Shown: in pieces, positions 26,303 through 42,083 of the stretch | How positions within the stretch are numbered: the stretch's first letter is position 1 | Layout: each line of letters opens with the position of its first letter | Assembly: GCA_020846875.1 (NCBI GenBank) | Contig: JADLDB010000032.1 | Coordinates: 1 to 46,358 of the forward strand | DNA length: 46,358 bases | Direction of reading: 5' to 3' | DNA from: Myxococcales bacterium | GTDB taxonomy: Bacteria; Myxococcota; Myxococcia; Myxococcales; Myxococcaceae | The notes under the pieces: generated by a model | Seen by the model: the letters and a program-made list of their open reading frames with translations, nothing else | The model's database searches: none | Told to the model about the DNA's origin: nothing | Made by a program: the position numbers and the translations under genes

Positions 26303-27325
26303 ATGCGGGTCGCGGTGCTGGCTGACGTCCACGGAAACCTCCCGGCCTGCGAGGCCGTGCTGGAGGACATCCGCCGCCAGAGCCCGGACGCCATCGTCGC
26401 CGCGGGGGATCTGTGCCTGCGCGGCTCCCACCCCGCCGAGGTCTTCGATCTGCTCCAGTCGCGCTGCCAGGCCCTGCTGATGGGCAACACCGACGCCTAC
26501 CTGGCGGGGATCTACCTGGGCGGCGCCTACCGGGAGTCGACGCACTGGAAGACCAACCTGCTCCACTGGACGCGCGCCCAGCTCGGGCCCACCCGCCTCG
26601 AGGCGCTGGGCAGGCTGGCCTTCTCGGTCCGCTACTCCCCTCGCCGGGGGCAGGATCTCTTCGTCTGCCACGCCAACCCGAAGAACCTCGAGGAGTCCCT
26701 GGAGCCGACGCTGGATGAGGGCACGCTGCGCCGGTACCTCTCCCACCTCGACGCCGCCGCGGTGGCCTTCGGGCACCTCCACTTCCCGTACCGCCGCCGC
26801 GTGGGCCGCATGGTGATCGCAGATGTCGCCTCCGCCGGCATTCCGCGCGACGGAGATCTCCGCCCGGCCTGGGGCCTCTTCACCTGGACGCCCCGCGGCT
26901 GGCGGGTGCAGATCCGTCGCGTGCGCTACGCCGTCCGCAAGGCCACCCAGCTCCTCACCGAGCGCCGCGTACCCGGCGCGCCCATGCTGATCCACAAGAT
27001 GGTGGAGGCGAAGTACCGCCACCACTCGCTGCTCGCCGAGGCCGCCCGCCGCCACTCGGGCCTGCCGCCCTACTTGAAGCCGCCGCCGGGCCTCACCCCG
27101 AGCGTGCTGCGCGCCACCGCCGCCCAGGCCCCGCCGCCCGTGCTGCCTCCACCCCCCGCGCTGGTGCCCCCGCCCGGCCAGTCCACCCAGCTCGACGAGG
27201 CCGCCGACGAGCTGCTCCCCGTCACCGAGCTCAAGCATGAGGCCCCCGAGCTGACCGCGCCGTCGAGCGAGCAGCCGGGAGAGGTCCCAGCCGATCCCCC
27301 GCGCGCCGCCTCGAATGACTCGTGA
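26303..27325 (+). CDS. Cytoplasmic metallophosphoesterase with proline-rich tail
   Basis: A 340-residue protein. The first 170 residues are a YfcE-type calcineurin-like phosphoesterase: ADVHGN (D8, H10), GDLCL (D36), GNTD (N62), CHANP (H123) and GHLHFPY (H158, H160). Cysteine or threonine at the third position of the GNxD motif is known in this subfamily, so the site looks intact. After a basic middle section, a long proline-rich tail from about residue 255 (PPYLKPPPG, PPPVLPPPPALVPPPG) is probably disordered and may bind partners. It starts 12 bases after the kinase and may be cotranscribed with the two-component pair. The substrate is unknown. Confidence 0.87.
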   Translation: MRVAVLADVHGNLPACEAVLEDIRRQSPDAIVAAGDLCLRGSHPAEVFDLLQSRCQALLMGNTDAYLAGIYLGGAYRESTHWKTNLLHWTRAQLGPTRLEALGRLAFSVRYSPRRGQDLFVCHANPKNLEESLEPTLDEGTLRRYLSHLDAAAVAFGHLHFPYRRRVGRMVIADVASAGIPRDGDLRPAWGLFTWTPRGWRVQIRRVRYAVRKATQLLTERRVPGAPMLIHKMVEAKYRHHSLLAEAARRHSGLPPYLKPPPGLTPSVLRATAAQAPPPVLPPPPALVPPPGQSTQLDEAADELLPVTELKHEAPELTAPSSEQPGEVPADPPRAASNDS

Positions 27326-27376
27326 TCGCCGCGGCCTTGGGGGCTCAGTGCCATCGCCCGCCACGCGGCGTGACGC

Positions 27377-27844
27377 TCACCAGCGGTGGTACGCGGGGTG
27401 TCCCGGCTGGACCGCGACGAAGGTGCCCTTGCAGGTGGCCCGCACCTTCCCCTTCGCCTCGAGGACGCCCTCCACCACGCACTTGTCGCCGTCGTGCTGC
27501 ACCACCTTCGCGGAGATCGACAGCGGCCCGTCCGTCGGGCAGGGGCGCTTGAGGCTGATCGCGTAGTCGGCGGTGACGCAGCACGGCGCCGTGTCCAGGC
27601 CGCGCGCCTTCTTGAGGAACATCACCGCCGCCCAGTTGCAGTGGCAGTCCAGCAGCGAGCCGATGATCCCCCCGTTCAAGACTCCAGGGAATGCCTCGTG
27701 GTGGGGCTCGGGCGTCCAGGCCGCCACCAGCGCGTCGCCCTGCTCGAAGGAGCGGAGCTTCAGACCCTGCGGGTTCGCCGGCCCGCAGCCGAAGCAGGCG
27801 TTGTGGGGGGCGTACGTCTCCTGGACCGACCTCAAGTCCGTCAT
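27377..27844 (-). CDS. PaaI-type hotdog thioesterase
   Basis: A 155-residue single hotdog domain. It starts with the zinc-knuckle-like NACFGCGPANPQGLKL seen in a subgroup of PaaI relatives, and has HHEAFPGVLNGGIIGSLLDCH with the GG...D active-site region, then VTADYAISLKRPCP. It probably hydrolyses an acyl-CoA of unknown chain. The ATG at 27844 has GAGG six to seven bases upstream. It begins eight bases after the lytic transglycosylase stop. Confidence 0.88.
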   Translation of the reverse strand: MTDLRSVQETYAPHNACFGCGPANPQGLKLRSFEQGDALVAAWTPEPHHEAFPGVLNGGIIGSLLDCHCNWAAVMFLKKARGLDTAPCCVTADYAISLKRPCPTDGPLSISAKVVQHDGDKCVVEGVLEAKGKVRATCKGTFVAVQPGHPAYHRW

Positions 27845-27852
27845 GGAGTCCC

Positions 27853-28494
27853 TCACCGGGAAGCCAGCGTCCAGTCGCCGGACTCGCCGTGCGCCCGCTT
27901 GAGCAGCGCGAAGTTGCGCCGCACCGCCCGCACGTAGCCCTGGTACGGCTCGGTGTTCCGCGCCTTGAGCGCCTGGATCAACCGGTTGGGCCCGGCGTTG
28001 TAGGCCATGAGCGCGAGGTCCAGGTTGCCCTTGAACTGCGCCTTCATCGCCTTCAGGTACCGCACGCCCAGCCGCACGTTGAGCGAGGGATCGGCGTCCA
28101 GCTCGGCCCGCGACAGCTTGAGGCCTTCCTTCTGCGCCATGAAGTACAGCGTGGTGGGGCGCACCTGCATCAGGCCCTTCGCGCCGACGACGGACACCGC
28201 GTCCTGCTGGAACTCGGACTCGACGGTGATCTGCGCCAGCACCAGCAGCGGATCGAGGCCGGCCTTCTCCGACTCCTCGGCGATCGCCTGGGCCACCTGG
28301 GTGCGCAGCCTGAGGCCCCAGCCCGGCGCCCGCTTCTGCAGCACCGCGTCGATCCGCGCGAAGTCGGGGTGCCGCACCTCCAGCAGACCGACGGGCTCCA
28401 GCACCACCGGCGCAGGCGGCTCGACCAGCGGCCTCCACTGGGCCGCCGCCACCGCAAGGCTGGCCAGGGCCAGCGCTGGAAGTCCCCACTTCAC
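27853..28494 (-). CDS. Lytic transglycosylase (SLT domain)
   Basis: A 213-residue membrane-anchored or exported murein-cleaving enzyme. The N-terminal hydrophobic segment (about 3-20) is a signal anchor. The SLT domain holds the catalytic glutamate E92 in ITVESEFQQDAVS, then GAKGLMQVRP, LGVRYLKAMKAQF and LMAYNAGPNRL. The start is a GTG overlapping the stop of the upstream coiled-coil gene (GTGA) with GAGG ten bases before it. It is probably one transcription unit with the two phasin-like genes and the thioesterase. Confidence 0.92.
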   Translation of the reverse strand: MKWGLPALALASLAVAAAQWRPLVEPPAPVVLEPVGLLEVRHPDFARIDAVLQKRAPGWGLRLRTQVAQAIAEESEKAGLDPLLVLAQITVESEFQQDAVSVVGAKGLMQVRPTTLYFMAQKEGLKLSRAELDADPSLNVRLGVRYLKAMKAQFKGNLDLALMAYNAGPNRLIQALKARNTEPYQGYVRAVRRNFALLKRAHGESGDWTLASR

Positions 28495-28826
28495 TTGGTC
28501 AGTGCCTCCACCCGCTTCGCCAGGGCGTTGAGCCGCGCATTCAACTGCGCCAGCTCCTCCCGCCGCGGCACCTTGAGCTTCTGCATCGACGCCTTCACCG
28601 ACTCCTCGGCGCTCCGCTCCAGCTCTCTTCTCTGGGTCGCCAGGCGCTCGGTGAACTGGTGCACCTGCCGTCGCACCTCGTCCTGGCTCCACCCCGTCAT
28701 GCCTTGCAGCCGGCCCAGGGCCTTGGCCACCTCTTCCTCCGCCCCCGTCACCGTCACCAGCGCCTGGCTCCAGACCTGCTGGAAAAATTCGGAGAAGGTC
28801 CGCTTGTCTTTCGAGGTGGGCTCCAT
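28491..28826 (-). CDS. Phasin-like coiled-coil protein
   Basis: A 111-residue, almost entirely helical protein with heptad-like stretches (LATQRRELERSAEESVKAS and LAQLNARLNALAKRVEALTK). The start at ATG 28826 has GAGG seven bases upstream. The helical N-terminus and the C-terminal coiled coil resemble polyhydroxyalkanoate granule-associated phasins and the PhaF-type oligomerisation segment. Its stop overlaps the transglycosylase start by four bases. No PHA synthase is in the window, so granule binding is not shown. Confidence 0.7.
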   Translation of the reverse strand: MEPTSKDKRTFSEFFQQVWSQALVTVTGAEEEVAKALGRLQGMTGWSQDEVRRQVHQFTERLATQRRELERSAEESVKASMQKLKVPRREELAQLNARLNALAKRVEALTK

Positions 28827-28874
28827 TGGCCCACCTCTCACCACATCGGCCGACAGGGGCGCAAGCCCCAACAA

Positions 28875-29249
28875 TCAGGCCGTCGGCTTCTTGGTGATCA
28901 GCGTGTCGACGCGCTTGCTCAACCGTGCGATCTCGCGATGGATCTGACGGATTTCGTCGCGCGAGGCCACACCCAGGGCGTCCAGCACCGTCGTCTGCAG
29001 CCCGTCGAGGCGCTTGCGGACCTCTCCGCTGGCCGCGCTGGCCTGCTTCTCCAGCTTCTTCAACTGCTTGCCCGAGCGGATGCTGGAGATCACCGACTCC
29101 AGCTCCTTCTGCTGAGTCCGCCCACGCTTCACCAGCTCCTTCTCAAATGATTGGATTCGCTTGCGCGCCTCCTCCAACTGCACCACCACGAAGTCCTGCA
29201 CTTCCTTGACGCTCTGAGGAGCCACTGCCTTGCCGTTCCGGGTCGCCAT
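28875..29249 (-). CDS. Phasin-like coiled-coil protein
   Basis: A 124-residue helical protein similar in layout to the next gene downstream: an N-terminal helix ([30 protein letters not shown]), a KK-rich linker and a C-terminal coiled coil ([22 protein letters not shown]) that matches the poly(hydroxyalkanoate) granule protein/phasin type. The ATG at 29249 has AGGAGG nine bases upstream. It leads a four-gene unit and has a candidate promoter just upstream. Confidence 0.72.
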   Translation of the reverse strand: MATRNGKAVAPQSVKEVQDFVVVQLEEARKRIQSFEKELVKRGRTQQKELESVISSIRSGKQLKKLEKQASAASGEVRKRLDGLQTTVLDALGVASRDEIRQIHREIARLSKRVDTLITKKPTA

Positions 29250-29275
29250 GTGCGAGTCCCTCCTTTGACGCAATG

Positions 29276-29303
29276 CATATAACGCGACGCGTTACCTGCG
29301 CAA
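29276..29303 (-). promoter_or_regulatory. Candidate promoter for the phasin-like operon
   Basis: On the minus strand TTGCGC (29298-29303) and TATATG (29276-29281) are separated by 16 bases, 26 bases before the ATG. This is a local AT-rich spot in GC-rich DNA between the rpoC terminator and the first phasin-like gene. The match to consensus is moderate. Confidence 0.4.
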
Positions 29304-29315
29304 GGGGCTGTGGCA

Positions 29316-29351
29316 GAAAAAGAGGGTGACTCCGGAAGCCCGGAGTCACCC
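29316..29351 (-). terminator. Intrinsic terminator of rpoBC
   Basis: A perfect 12-base-pair stem (GGGTGACTCCGG at 29324-29335 and its complement at 29340-29351) with a four-base loop. On the minus strand it is followed by TCTTTTTC. It lies 30 bases past the rpoC stop and is the clearest rho-independent terminator in the window. Confidence 0.93.
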
Positions 29352-29381
29352 CGAAAGCTGGCTTCTTCTGGAGCCTTCCGG

Positions 29382-33608
<4,227 letters not shown>

Positions 33609-33660
33609 GGATTCACCTGGGTCTTGCGATTGAAGGTTCGAAGAAAGAGCTCAGCGGGGA

Positions 33661-37869
<4,209 letters not shown>

Positions 37870-37969
37870 TCGCTCTCTCAAAAGCTCCCCTTGAACGTCG
37901 GGAGCGGCTCGGGGTGTTGCCTAGAACTTCCTAAGCGCCAAAAGCAGCAGCCTCTTCATGCGAGGAAAG

Positions 37970-37994
37970 CCGATGACCCTTTTCGGGCCACCGG
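37970..37994 (-). other. rplL-rpoB intergenic hairpin
   Basis: On the minus strand CCGGTGGCCC and GGGTCATCGG pair over ten positions (two G-T) around a GAAAA loop, in the 155-base gap between rplL and rpoB. No U-run follows. In E. coli the same gap holds a partial attenuator and an RNase III site that set the ratio of L12 to polymerase; this hairpin could play a similar part (inference). Confidence 0.5.
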
Positions 37995-38024
37995 CTCCCC
38001 CCTCGAACCACTTGGACTTCTTGT

Positions 38025-38396
38025 CTACTTGAGCTCAACCGTCGCGCCGGCCGCGGTCAGCTTCTCTTTCATCTTGTTGGCGTCGTCCTTGCTGGCGCCT
38101 TCCTTCACCGTCTTGGGCGCGCCCTCGACCAGATCCTTGGCCTCCTTCAGGCCCAGGCCGGTGATCTCGCGGATGACCTTGATGACGTCGATCTTCTTCT
38201 CACCGGCCTTGGCCAGCACCACGGTGAACTCGGTCTTCTCCTCCGCCGGAGCCGCCGCCGCCGCCGGGCCAGCCGCCACGGCCACCGCCGCCGCCGCCGA
38301 CACGCCCCACTTCTCCTCCAGCTTCTTCACCAGGTCCGCCGCCTCCATCACGGTGAGCGACGACAGCTGGTCCACGATTGCGTTGATGTCCGCCAT
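38025..38396 (-). CDS. rplL: Ribosomal protein bL12
   Basis: A 123-residue stalk protein. An N-terminal dimerisation helix region, an Ala-rich hinge (about 37-53) and the conserved C-terminal domain ([39 protein letters not shown]) are all present. It follows rplJ by 56 bases and binds L10 as multiple dimers to recruit translation factors. Confidence 0.98.
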   Translation of the reverse strand: MADINAIVDQLSSLTVMEAADLVKKLEEKWGVSAAAAVAVAAGPAAAAAPAEEKTEFTVVLAKAGEKKIDVIKVIREITGLGLKEAKDLVEGAPKTVKEGASKDDANKMKEKLTAAGATVELK

Positions 38397-38452
38397 GACT
38401 TTCTTCCTTCAGTTTCGAAAAACGGGTTGATTGAAAACGGGTTGAGTGAATG

Positions 38453-38965
38453 TCACTGCTTCTCTGACTTCGCCTTGAGGACCCGCGCGAGCGCGCTGCC
38501 CGGCTCCTTGATGGTCCGGACCAGCTTCGTCGCCGGCTGGTTGATCATGCTGAGAATCGTCGCGCGCAGCTCGTTGAGCCCCGGCATCTTCGCCAGAGCC
38601 ATCACGCCGGCCTTGTCGATCTTCTGACCCTGCACGACGCCCGAGCGGATCTTGATCGACTCCAACTCCTTGATGAAGTCGGCGAGGATCTTCGCCGGTG
38701 CGATGACGTCGTCGTAGCTGATGGCGGTCGCCACCGGCCCCGTGAAGTCATCGGACACCTTCTCGACGGACGTGCCTTTCGCCGCGCGTCGCGCGAGCGT
38801 GTTCTTCAGCACCTTCCACTCGACCTTGCCCTCGCGCAGCTTCTTGCGAAGCCTGTTCACGGTGGAAACGTCGAGCTTCGAGAACTCGGCCACGACCACG
38901 GCCTTGGCGCGCGTGAACTTGCCGTTCAGCTCGCTGATCATCTGTTCCTTCTCGCTCCTGAGCAC
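38453..38965 (-). CDS. rplJ: Ribosomal protein uL10
   Basis: A 170-residue stalk base protein with VVAEFSKLDVSTVNRLRKKLREG and LKNTLARRA. The start is the GTG at 38965, because an excellent GGGAGGTGA lies seven bases before it; upstream in-frame starts have none. L10 with L12 usually represses its own operon by binding the leader, and a 403-base leader region precedes this gene. Confidence 0.97.
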   Translation of the reverse strand: MLRSEKEQMISELNGKFTRAKAVVVAEFSKLDVSTVNRLRKKLREGKVEWKVLKNTLARRAAKGTSVEKVSDDFTGPVATAISYDDVIAPAKILADFIKELESIKIRSGVVQGQKIDKAGVMALAKMPGLNELRATILSMINQPATKLVRTIKEPGSALARVLKAKSEKQ

Positions 38966-39250
38966 TTTGTCACCTCCCTTCCTGCGTTCCTGGCGCAAAG
39001 TGCAGGAGCGAGTACCGCTTCGTGAGGCGAAGCCGGGCCGGGTTCATCACCCCTTCCGTCTTCAGTCACCGCTCCCCGTCTCGGCAGGGCGGCCTTCTCT
39101 CCAGTGCATGCGAGAGCGAGGCTGCCGTTTAAACCCGCCGTCCAAGTCTGCGCGACCCACCCCCCGCCCAGATGCGCGGGGTTGCCAGGAGTCGTGCTGG
39201 CTCGAAACGCCAAGTCCCTGCTGTCTTCGTCCAGGGTATTTTTTTGTATT

Positions 39251-39280
39251 GACGCTGCCGGCCTCGCGGCCTTTGGCGTC
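39251..39280 (-). other. Nested hairpin in the rplJL leader
   Basis: GACGC...GCGTC encloses GGCC-GCGA-GGCC, giving two short stems with a small internal loop. On the minus strand it is followed by AATACAAAAAAA rather than a U-run, so it is not an intrinsic terminator. It may be part of the leader that L10 recognises. Confidence 0.45.
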
Positions 39281-39301
39281 GACATTGCAAAGCCCGGGGC
39301 C

Positions 39302-39329
39302 CTTACACGTACCCGCTGCGTCGTGTCAA
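39302..39329 (-). promoter_or_regulatory. Candidate promoter for rplJL-rpoBC
   Basis: On the minus strand a perfect TTGACA (39324-39329) is followed after 16 bases by TGTAAG (39302-39307, four of six consensus). It would give rplJ a leader of about 330 bases, comparable with the internal L10 promoter of other bacteria. Confidence 0.6.
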
Positions 39330-39368
39330 CACCCCGAAAAGTCGAGGCGCTGTGCCGACTTAGCGCGT

Positions 39369-40076
39369 CTACTTGTGGCGGGCGTTGATCTCCTGGGTGT
39401 CGAGCTTGATGCCCGGGCCCATGGTGGAGGAGATGGTGATGCCCTTGAGGTACACGCCTTTGGCGGTGGCGGGCTTCATCTTCATGATCAGCTCGATCAG
39501 CGTGTTGAAGTTCTCCTGGAGGTTCGCGGCGCTGAAGCTGGCCTTGCCCACCGGCGCGTGGACGATCCCGGCCTTCTCGGCGCGGAACTCGATCTTCCCG
39601 CCCTTGGCCTCTTTGATCGCCTTGGCCAGATCCATCGTCACCGTGCCCACCTTGGGGTTCGGCATCAGGCCGCGGGGGCCGAGCACCTTGCCCAGGCGGC
39701 CCACCACGCCCATCATGTCGGGAGTGGCGATGACCGTGTCGAAGTCCATGAAGCCTTCTTCGATCTTCTTGGCCAGGTCGGCTTCACCCACGAAGTCGGC
39801 GCCGGCGGTGGTGGCCTCGGTCTGCTTCTCGCCCTTGGCGAAGACGGCCACGCGGGCCGACTTGCCGGTGCCGTGGGGCAGCACGACGGCGCCGCGGACC
39901 ATCTGATCGGCGTGCTTGGGATCGATGCCCAGGTTCACCGCGACGTCGACGGTCTGGTCCCACTTCCCCTTGGTGAGCTCGGTGGTCTGCTTGAGGACCT
40001 GAAAGCCCTCGGTGATGGAGTAGCGCTTGTTGCGGTCGACCTTCTCGGCGGCCGCGCGGAATTTCTTGCCAGGCAT
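39369..40076 (-). CDS. rplA: Ribosomal protein uL1
   Basis: A 235-residue protein with typical L1 sequences [29 protein letters not shown] and the signature region [21 protein letters not shown]. Length is normal. It is 47 bases downstream of rplK; L1 normally represses the rplK-rplA pair by binding its mRNA. Confidence 0.98.
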   Translation of the reverse strand: MPGKKFRAAAEKVDRNKRYSITEGFQVLKQTTELTKGKWDQTVDVAVNLGIDPKHADQMVRGAVVLPHGTGKSARVAVFAKGEKQTEATTAGADFVGEADLAKKIEEGFMDFDTVIATPDMMGVVGRLGKVLGPRGLMPNPKVGTVTMDLAKAIKEAKGGKIEFRAEKAGIVHAPVGKASFSAANLQENFNTLIELIMKMKPATAKGVYLKGITISSTMGPGIKLDTQEINARHK

Positions 40077-40123
40077 GGTGGTGTCCTCTTTGAAAAAGTG
40101 TGTGAAGGGTGAACGCGAGGCGG

Positions 40124-40567
40124 TCAGGCGACCTCGATGCCCATCGAGCGGGCGGTGCCCGCGATCGTGCGCATCGCGGCCTCGAGGCTGCTGGCCGTGG
40201 TGTCCTGGATCTTCTGCTTCGCGATCTCCTCGACCTGCTTCTTCGTCACCTTGCCGACGGTCTCCTTGCCGGGCTTCTTCGCCCCGGAGCCCTTCTTCTT
40301 CTCGGTGTGCAGCCCGGCCGCCTTCTTGAGCAGCACCGACGCCGGCGGCGTCTTCAGCTCGAAGGAGAAGGAGCGGTCCTGGTACACGGTGATGATCACC
40401 GGGATGATCAGGGCGTCCTTCATCTGGGCCTGCGTCTTGGCGTTGAACTGCTTGCAGAACTCCATGATGTTCACGCCCAGTTGACCCAGCGCGGGGCCGA
40501 TGGGCGGAGCCGGGTTCGCCTTCCCGGCTGGGATCTGCAGCTTGCAGCTACCTGTGACCTTCTTCAT
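40124..40567 (-). CDS. rplK: Ribosomal protein uL11
   Basis: A 147-residue protein with the L11 N-terminus [35 protein letters not shown] and the C-terminal RNA-binding domain ending [12 protein letters not shown]. Length is normal. It is 86 bases downstream of nusG. Confidence 0.98.
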   Translation of the reverse strand: MKKVTGSCKLQIPAGKANPAPPIGPALGQLGVNIMEFCKQFNAKTQAQMKDALIIPVIITVYQDRSFSFELKTPPASVLLKKAAGLHTEKKKGSGAKKPGKETVGKVTKKQVEEIAKQKIQDTTASSLEAAMRTIAGTARSMGIEVA

Positions 40568-40653
40568 TGCGGTACGTCTCCCGTGGTCCAGACGGCCGCC
40601 TCGCGGCGACCTCCCACGCTTTCAAGGCCCGGCGGAAGTGCCGGGACAGCCAG

Positions 40654-41217
40654 TCAGCCGGTGGTCTTCTCCACCTGCATGAAGTCGAGCTCGACGGGGG
40701 TGGAGCGCCCGAAGATGCTGACCAGCACCTTCACGCGGCCCTTCTCCGGGTTCACCTCTTCCACCGTGCCGTTGAAGTTGGCGAAGGGGCCGTCGATGAC
40801 CCGCACCGTGTCGCCTTCGTCGAACTGCACCTTGGGCTTGGGGCGCATCGACCCTTCAGCCTGCTGGGTGGTGAGGCGCTGCACCTCGGCCTCCCGCAGC
40901 GGAGGGGGATCTTCCTGGCCCTGCGCCCCGAGGAAGCCGGTCACCTTGGGGGTGTTCTTCACCAGCGACTTGGCCCGGGTGGACATCGCCATCTGCACCA
41001 GGATGTAGCCGGGCATCGTCTTGCGGCGGGTGGTGCGCTTCTGGCCGTCGCGCATCTCCACCACCTGCTCGGTGGGCACGAGGATCTCTCCGAAGTCCTC
41101 CTGGAGGCCCTCCATCTTGATCTTGTCCTCGAGGGACTTCTTCGCCTTGTTCTCGAAGCCGGAGTACGTGTGCACCACGTACCACTTCTTCTCGAGCGGC
41201 TTTTCGATGTCGGTCAT
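40654..41217 (-). CDS. nusG: Transcription antitermination factor NusG
   Basis: A 187-residue elongation factor. The NGN domain has WYVVHTYSGFENKAKKSLE and MPGYILVQM, and the C-terminal KOW domain has FDEGDTVRVIDGPFANFNGTVEEV. Two ATG codons in a row follow GGGGA; the second, seven bases away, is used. The first overlaps the secE stop by one base, so the two are translationally coupled. Confidence 0.97.
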   Translation of the reverse strand: MTDIEKPLEKKWYVVHTYSGFENKAKKSLEDKIKMEGLQEDFGEILVPTEQVVEMRDGQKRTTRRKTMPGYILVQMAMSTRAKSLVKNTPKVTGFLGAQGQEDPPPLREAEVQRLTTQQAEGSMRPKPKVQFDEGDTVRVIDGPFANFNGTVEEVNPEKGRVKVLVSIFGRSTPVELDFMQVEKTTG

Positions 41218-41219
41218 CA

Positions 41220-41669
41220 TCAGGTCCCCACCGCGTTCCAGATCCTGGGCAGCCAATCGACCATCAGCTTGTAGCTCAAGCTGTCCATGCCAAAGAGGAT
41301 GAAGGCCGCCACCAACGACGCCACCACCACCGCGACGGTCGAGGTGCGAGTCTCATCCCAGCTCGGCCAGGTGACGCGCATCAACTCCTCGGCAACCTCG
41401 TTGGACAGCGCCTTCACCTTCGGGCTGGTCCACGCGTAGATCGCCAGGCCCACGGTGAGCGCGAAGCCGATCAGGTTGGCCAGCTTGAGCTCGGACAGGC
41501 CTTCCACCACCTGCGCGTTCTTCACCCCCACCGCGCCCATGGCCAGCTCCACGAGGTGGCCGAGGAAGAGGGTGAGGATGATCCCGAACACCAGGTAGCT
41601 GATGACGACCAGCCGCTGGCGGTCCATTCCCGCGCGGTTCGCTTGCTGACTGGCATCTGTGGCCGACAT
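41220..41669 (-). CDS. secE: Preprotein translocase subunit SecE
   Basis: A 149-residue SecE with three membrane helices (about 20-40, 65-82, 108-130), the longer form as in E. coli. The conserved amphipathic cytoplasmic helix EVAEELMRVTWPSWDETRTSTVAVV precedes the essential last helix. It lies between tRNA-Trp and nusG, the standard position. Confidence 0.95.
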   Translation of the reverse strand: MSATDASQQANRAGMDRQRLVVISYLVFGIILTLFLGHLVELAMGAVGVKNAQVVEGLSELKLANLIGFALTVGLAIYAWTSPKVKALSNEVAEELMRVTWPSWDETRTSTVAVVVASLVAAFILFGMDSLSYKLMVDWLPRIWNAVGT

Positions 41670-41702
41670 GCGTTGCGGCTCCTCTTTTCACTGACTCGAA
41701 AC

Positions 41703-41778
41703 TGGCAGGCCAGGAGGGATTCGAACCCCCAACAGGCGGTTTTGGAGACCGCTGCTCTACCATTGGAGCTACTGGCCT
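41703..41778 (-). tRNA. tRNA-Trp (CCA anticodon)
   Basis: A 76-base cloverleaf with acceptor stem AGGCCAG/CTGGCCT, anticodon loop CTCCAAA with anticodon CCA, TTCGAAT in the T loop and an encoded 3' CCA. It lies between rpmG and secE. Confidence 0.97.
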
Positions 41779-41811
41779 ACTGAAACCGACGACCGGCAGC
41801 GGGAGAACCGC

Positions 41812-41979
41812 TCAGCCGACCTTGCCTTCCTTGTGCGCGGTGTGCTTCCGGCACTTCGGGCAGAACTTGGACAGCTCGAGCTTGTCCTGCTGCTTCTTGC
41901 GGTTCTTCGTGGTCACGTAATTGCGATCACGGCAGACCGTGCACTCGAGCGAAATCAGGCTGCGATTGCCCTTCGGCAT
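41812..41979 (-). CDS. rpmG: Ribosomal protein bL33
   Basis: A 55-residue protein, [16 protein letters not shown]..., with the zinc-type cysteine pairs CTVC (13-16) and CPKC (40-43) and the family sequence [10 protein letters not shown]. It lies between tuf and tRNA-Trp, the usual place. The upstream leader contains GAGG seven bases before the ATG. Confidence 0.96.
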   Translation of the reverse strand: MPKGNRSLISLECTVCRDRNYVTTKNRKKQQDKLELSKFCPKCRKHTAHKEGKVG

Positions 41980-42016
41980 GACGTTCAACTCCTCAAAATG
42001 GCTGTACCAGACGACA

Positions 42017-42049
42017 GAGGGGAAGGCCCTCTGACAGAGCCCTCCCCTC
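42017..42049 (-). other. tuf-rpmG intergenic hairpin
   Basis: A 14-pair stem (two G-T pairs) with a GTCAG loop, 35 bases past the tuf stop on the minus strand. The downstream bases are only mildly U-rich (TGTCGTCTGG), so it is more likely a processing or mRNA-stability structure, or a weak attenuator, that lowers rpmG-secE-nusG expression relative to tuf. Confidence 0.5.
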
Positions 42050-42083
42050 GTGTCAAGCCAGGTCGTTTTGCGACCTACAGTCC

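Larger units (their letters stand above)
38966..39368 (-). other. rplA-rplJ intergenic region (probable L10 leader)
   Basis: About 400 bases without a gene, between rplA and rplJ on the minus strand. It contains a TTGACA-type promoter near the rplA end, a nested hairpin at 39251-39280, an unusual A-run on the transcribed strand (39239-39245 as T on the plus strand), and the rplJ ribosome binding site. This is the usual place of the L10(L12)4 autoregulatory leader, but I could not identify the L10-binding kink-turn with certainty. Confidence 0.6.

Noticed and set aside
26485-26496. GNTD instead of GNHD as a sign of an inactive phosphoesterase
   Set aside because: The YfcE-type subfamily naturally carries GNCD or GNTD, and the other metal ligands are intact.
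39251-39280. Intrinsic terminator between rplA and rplJ
   Set aside because: The run next to the hairpin is A on the transcribed RNA, not U, so it cannot act as a terminator for the minus-strand operon.
42051-42056. Consensus TTGACA after tuf
   Set aside because: No -10-like sequence at 16-18 bases; the spacer falls in the hairpin, so a promoter is not supported.
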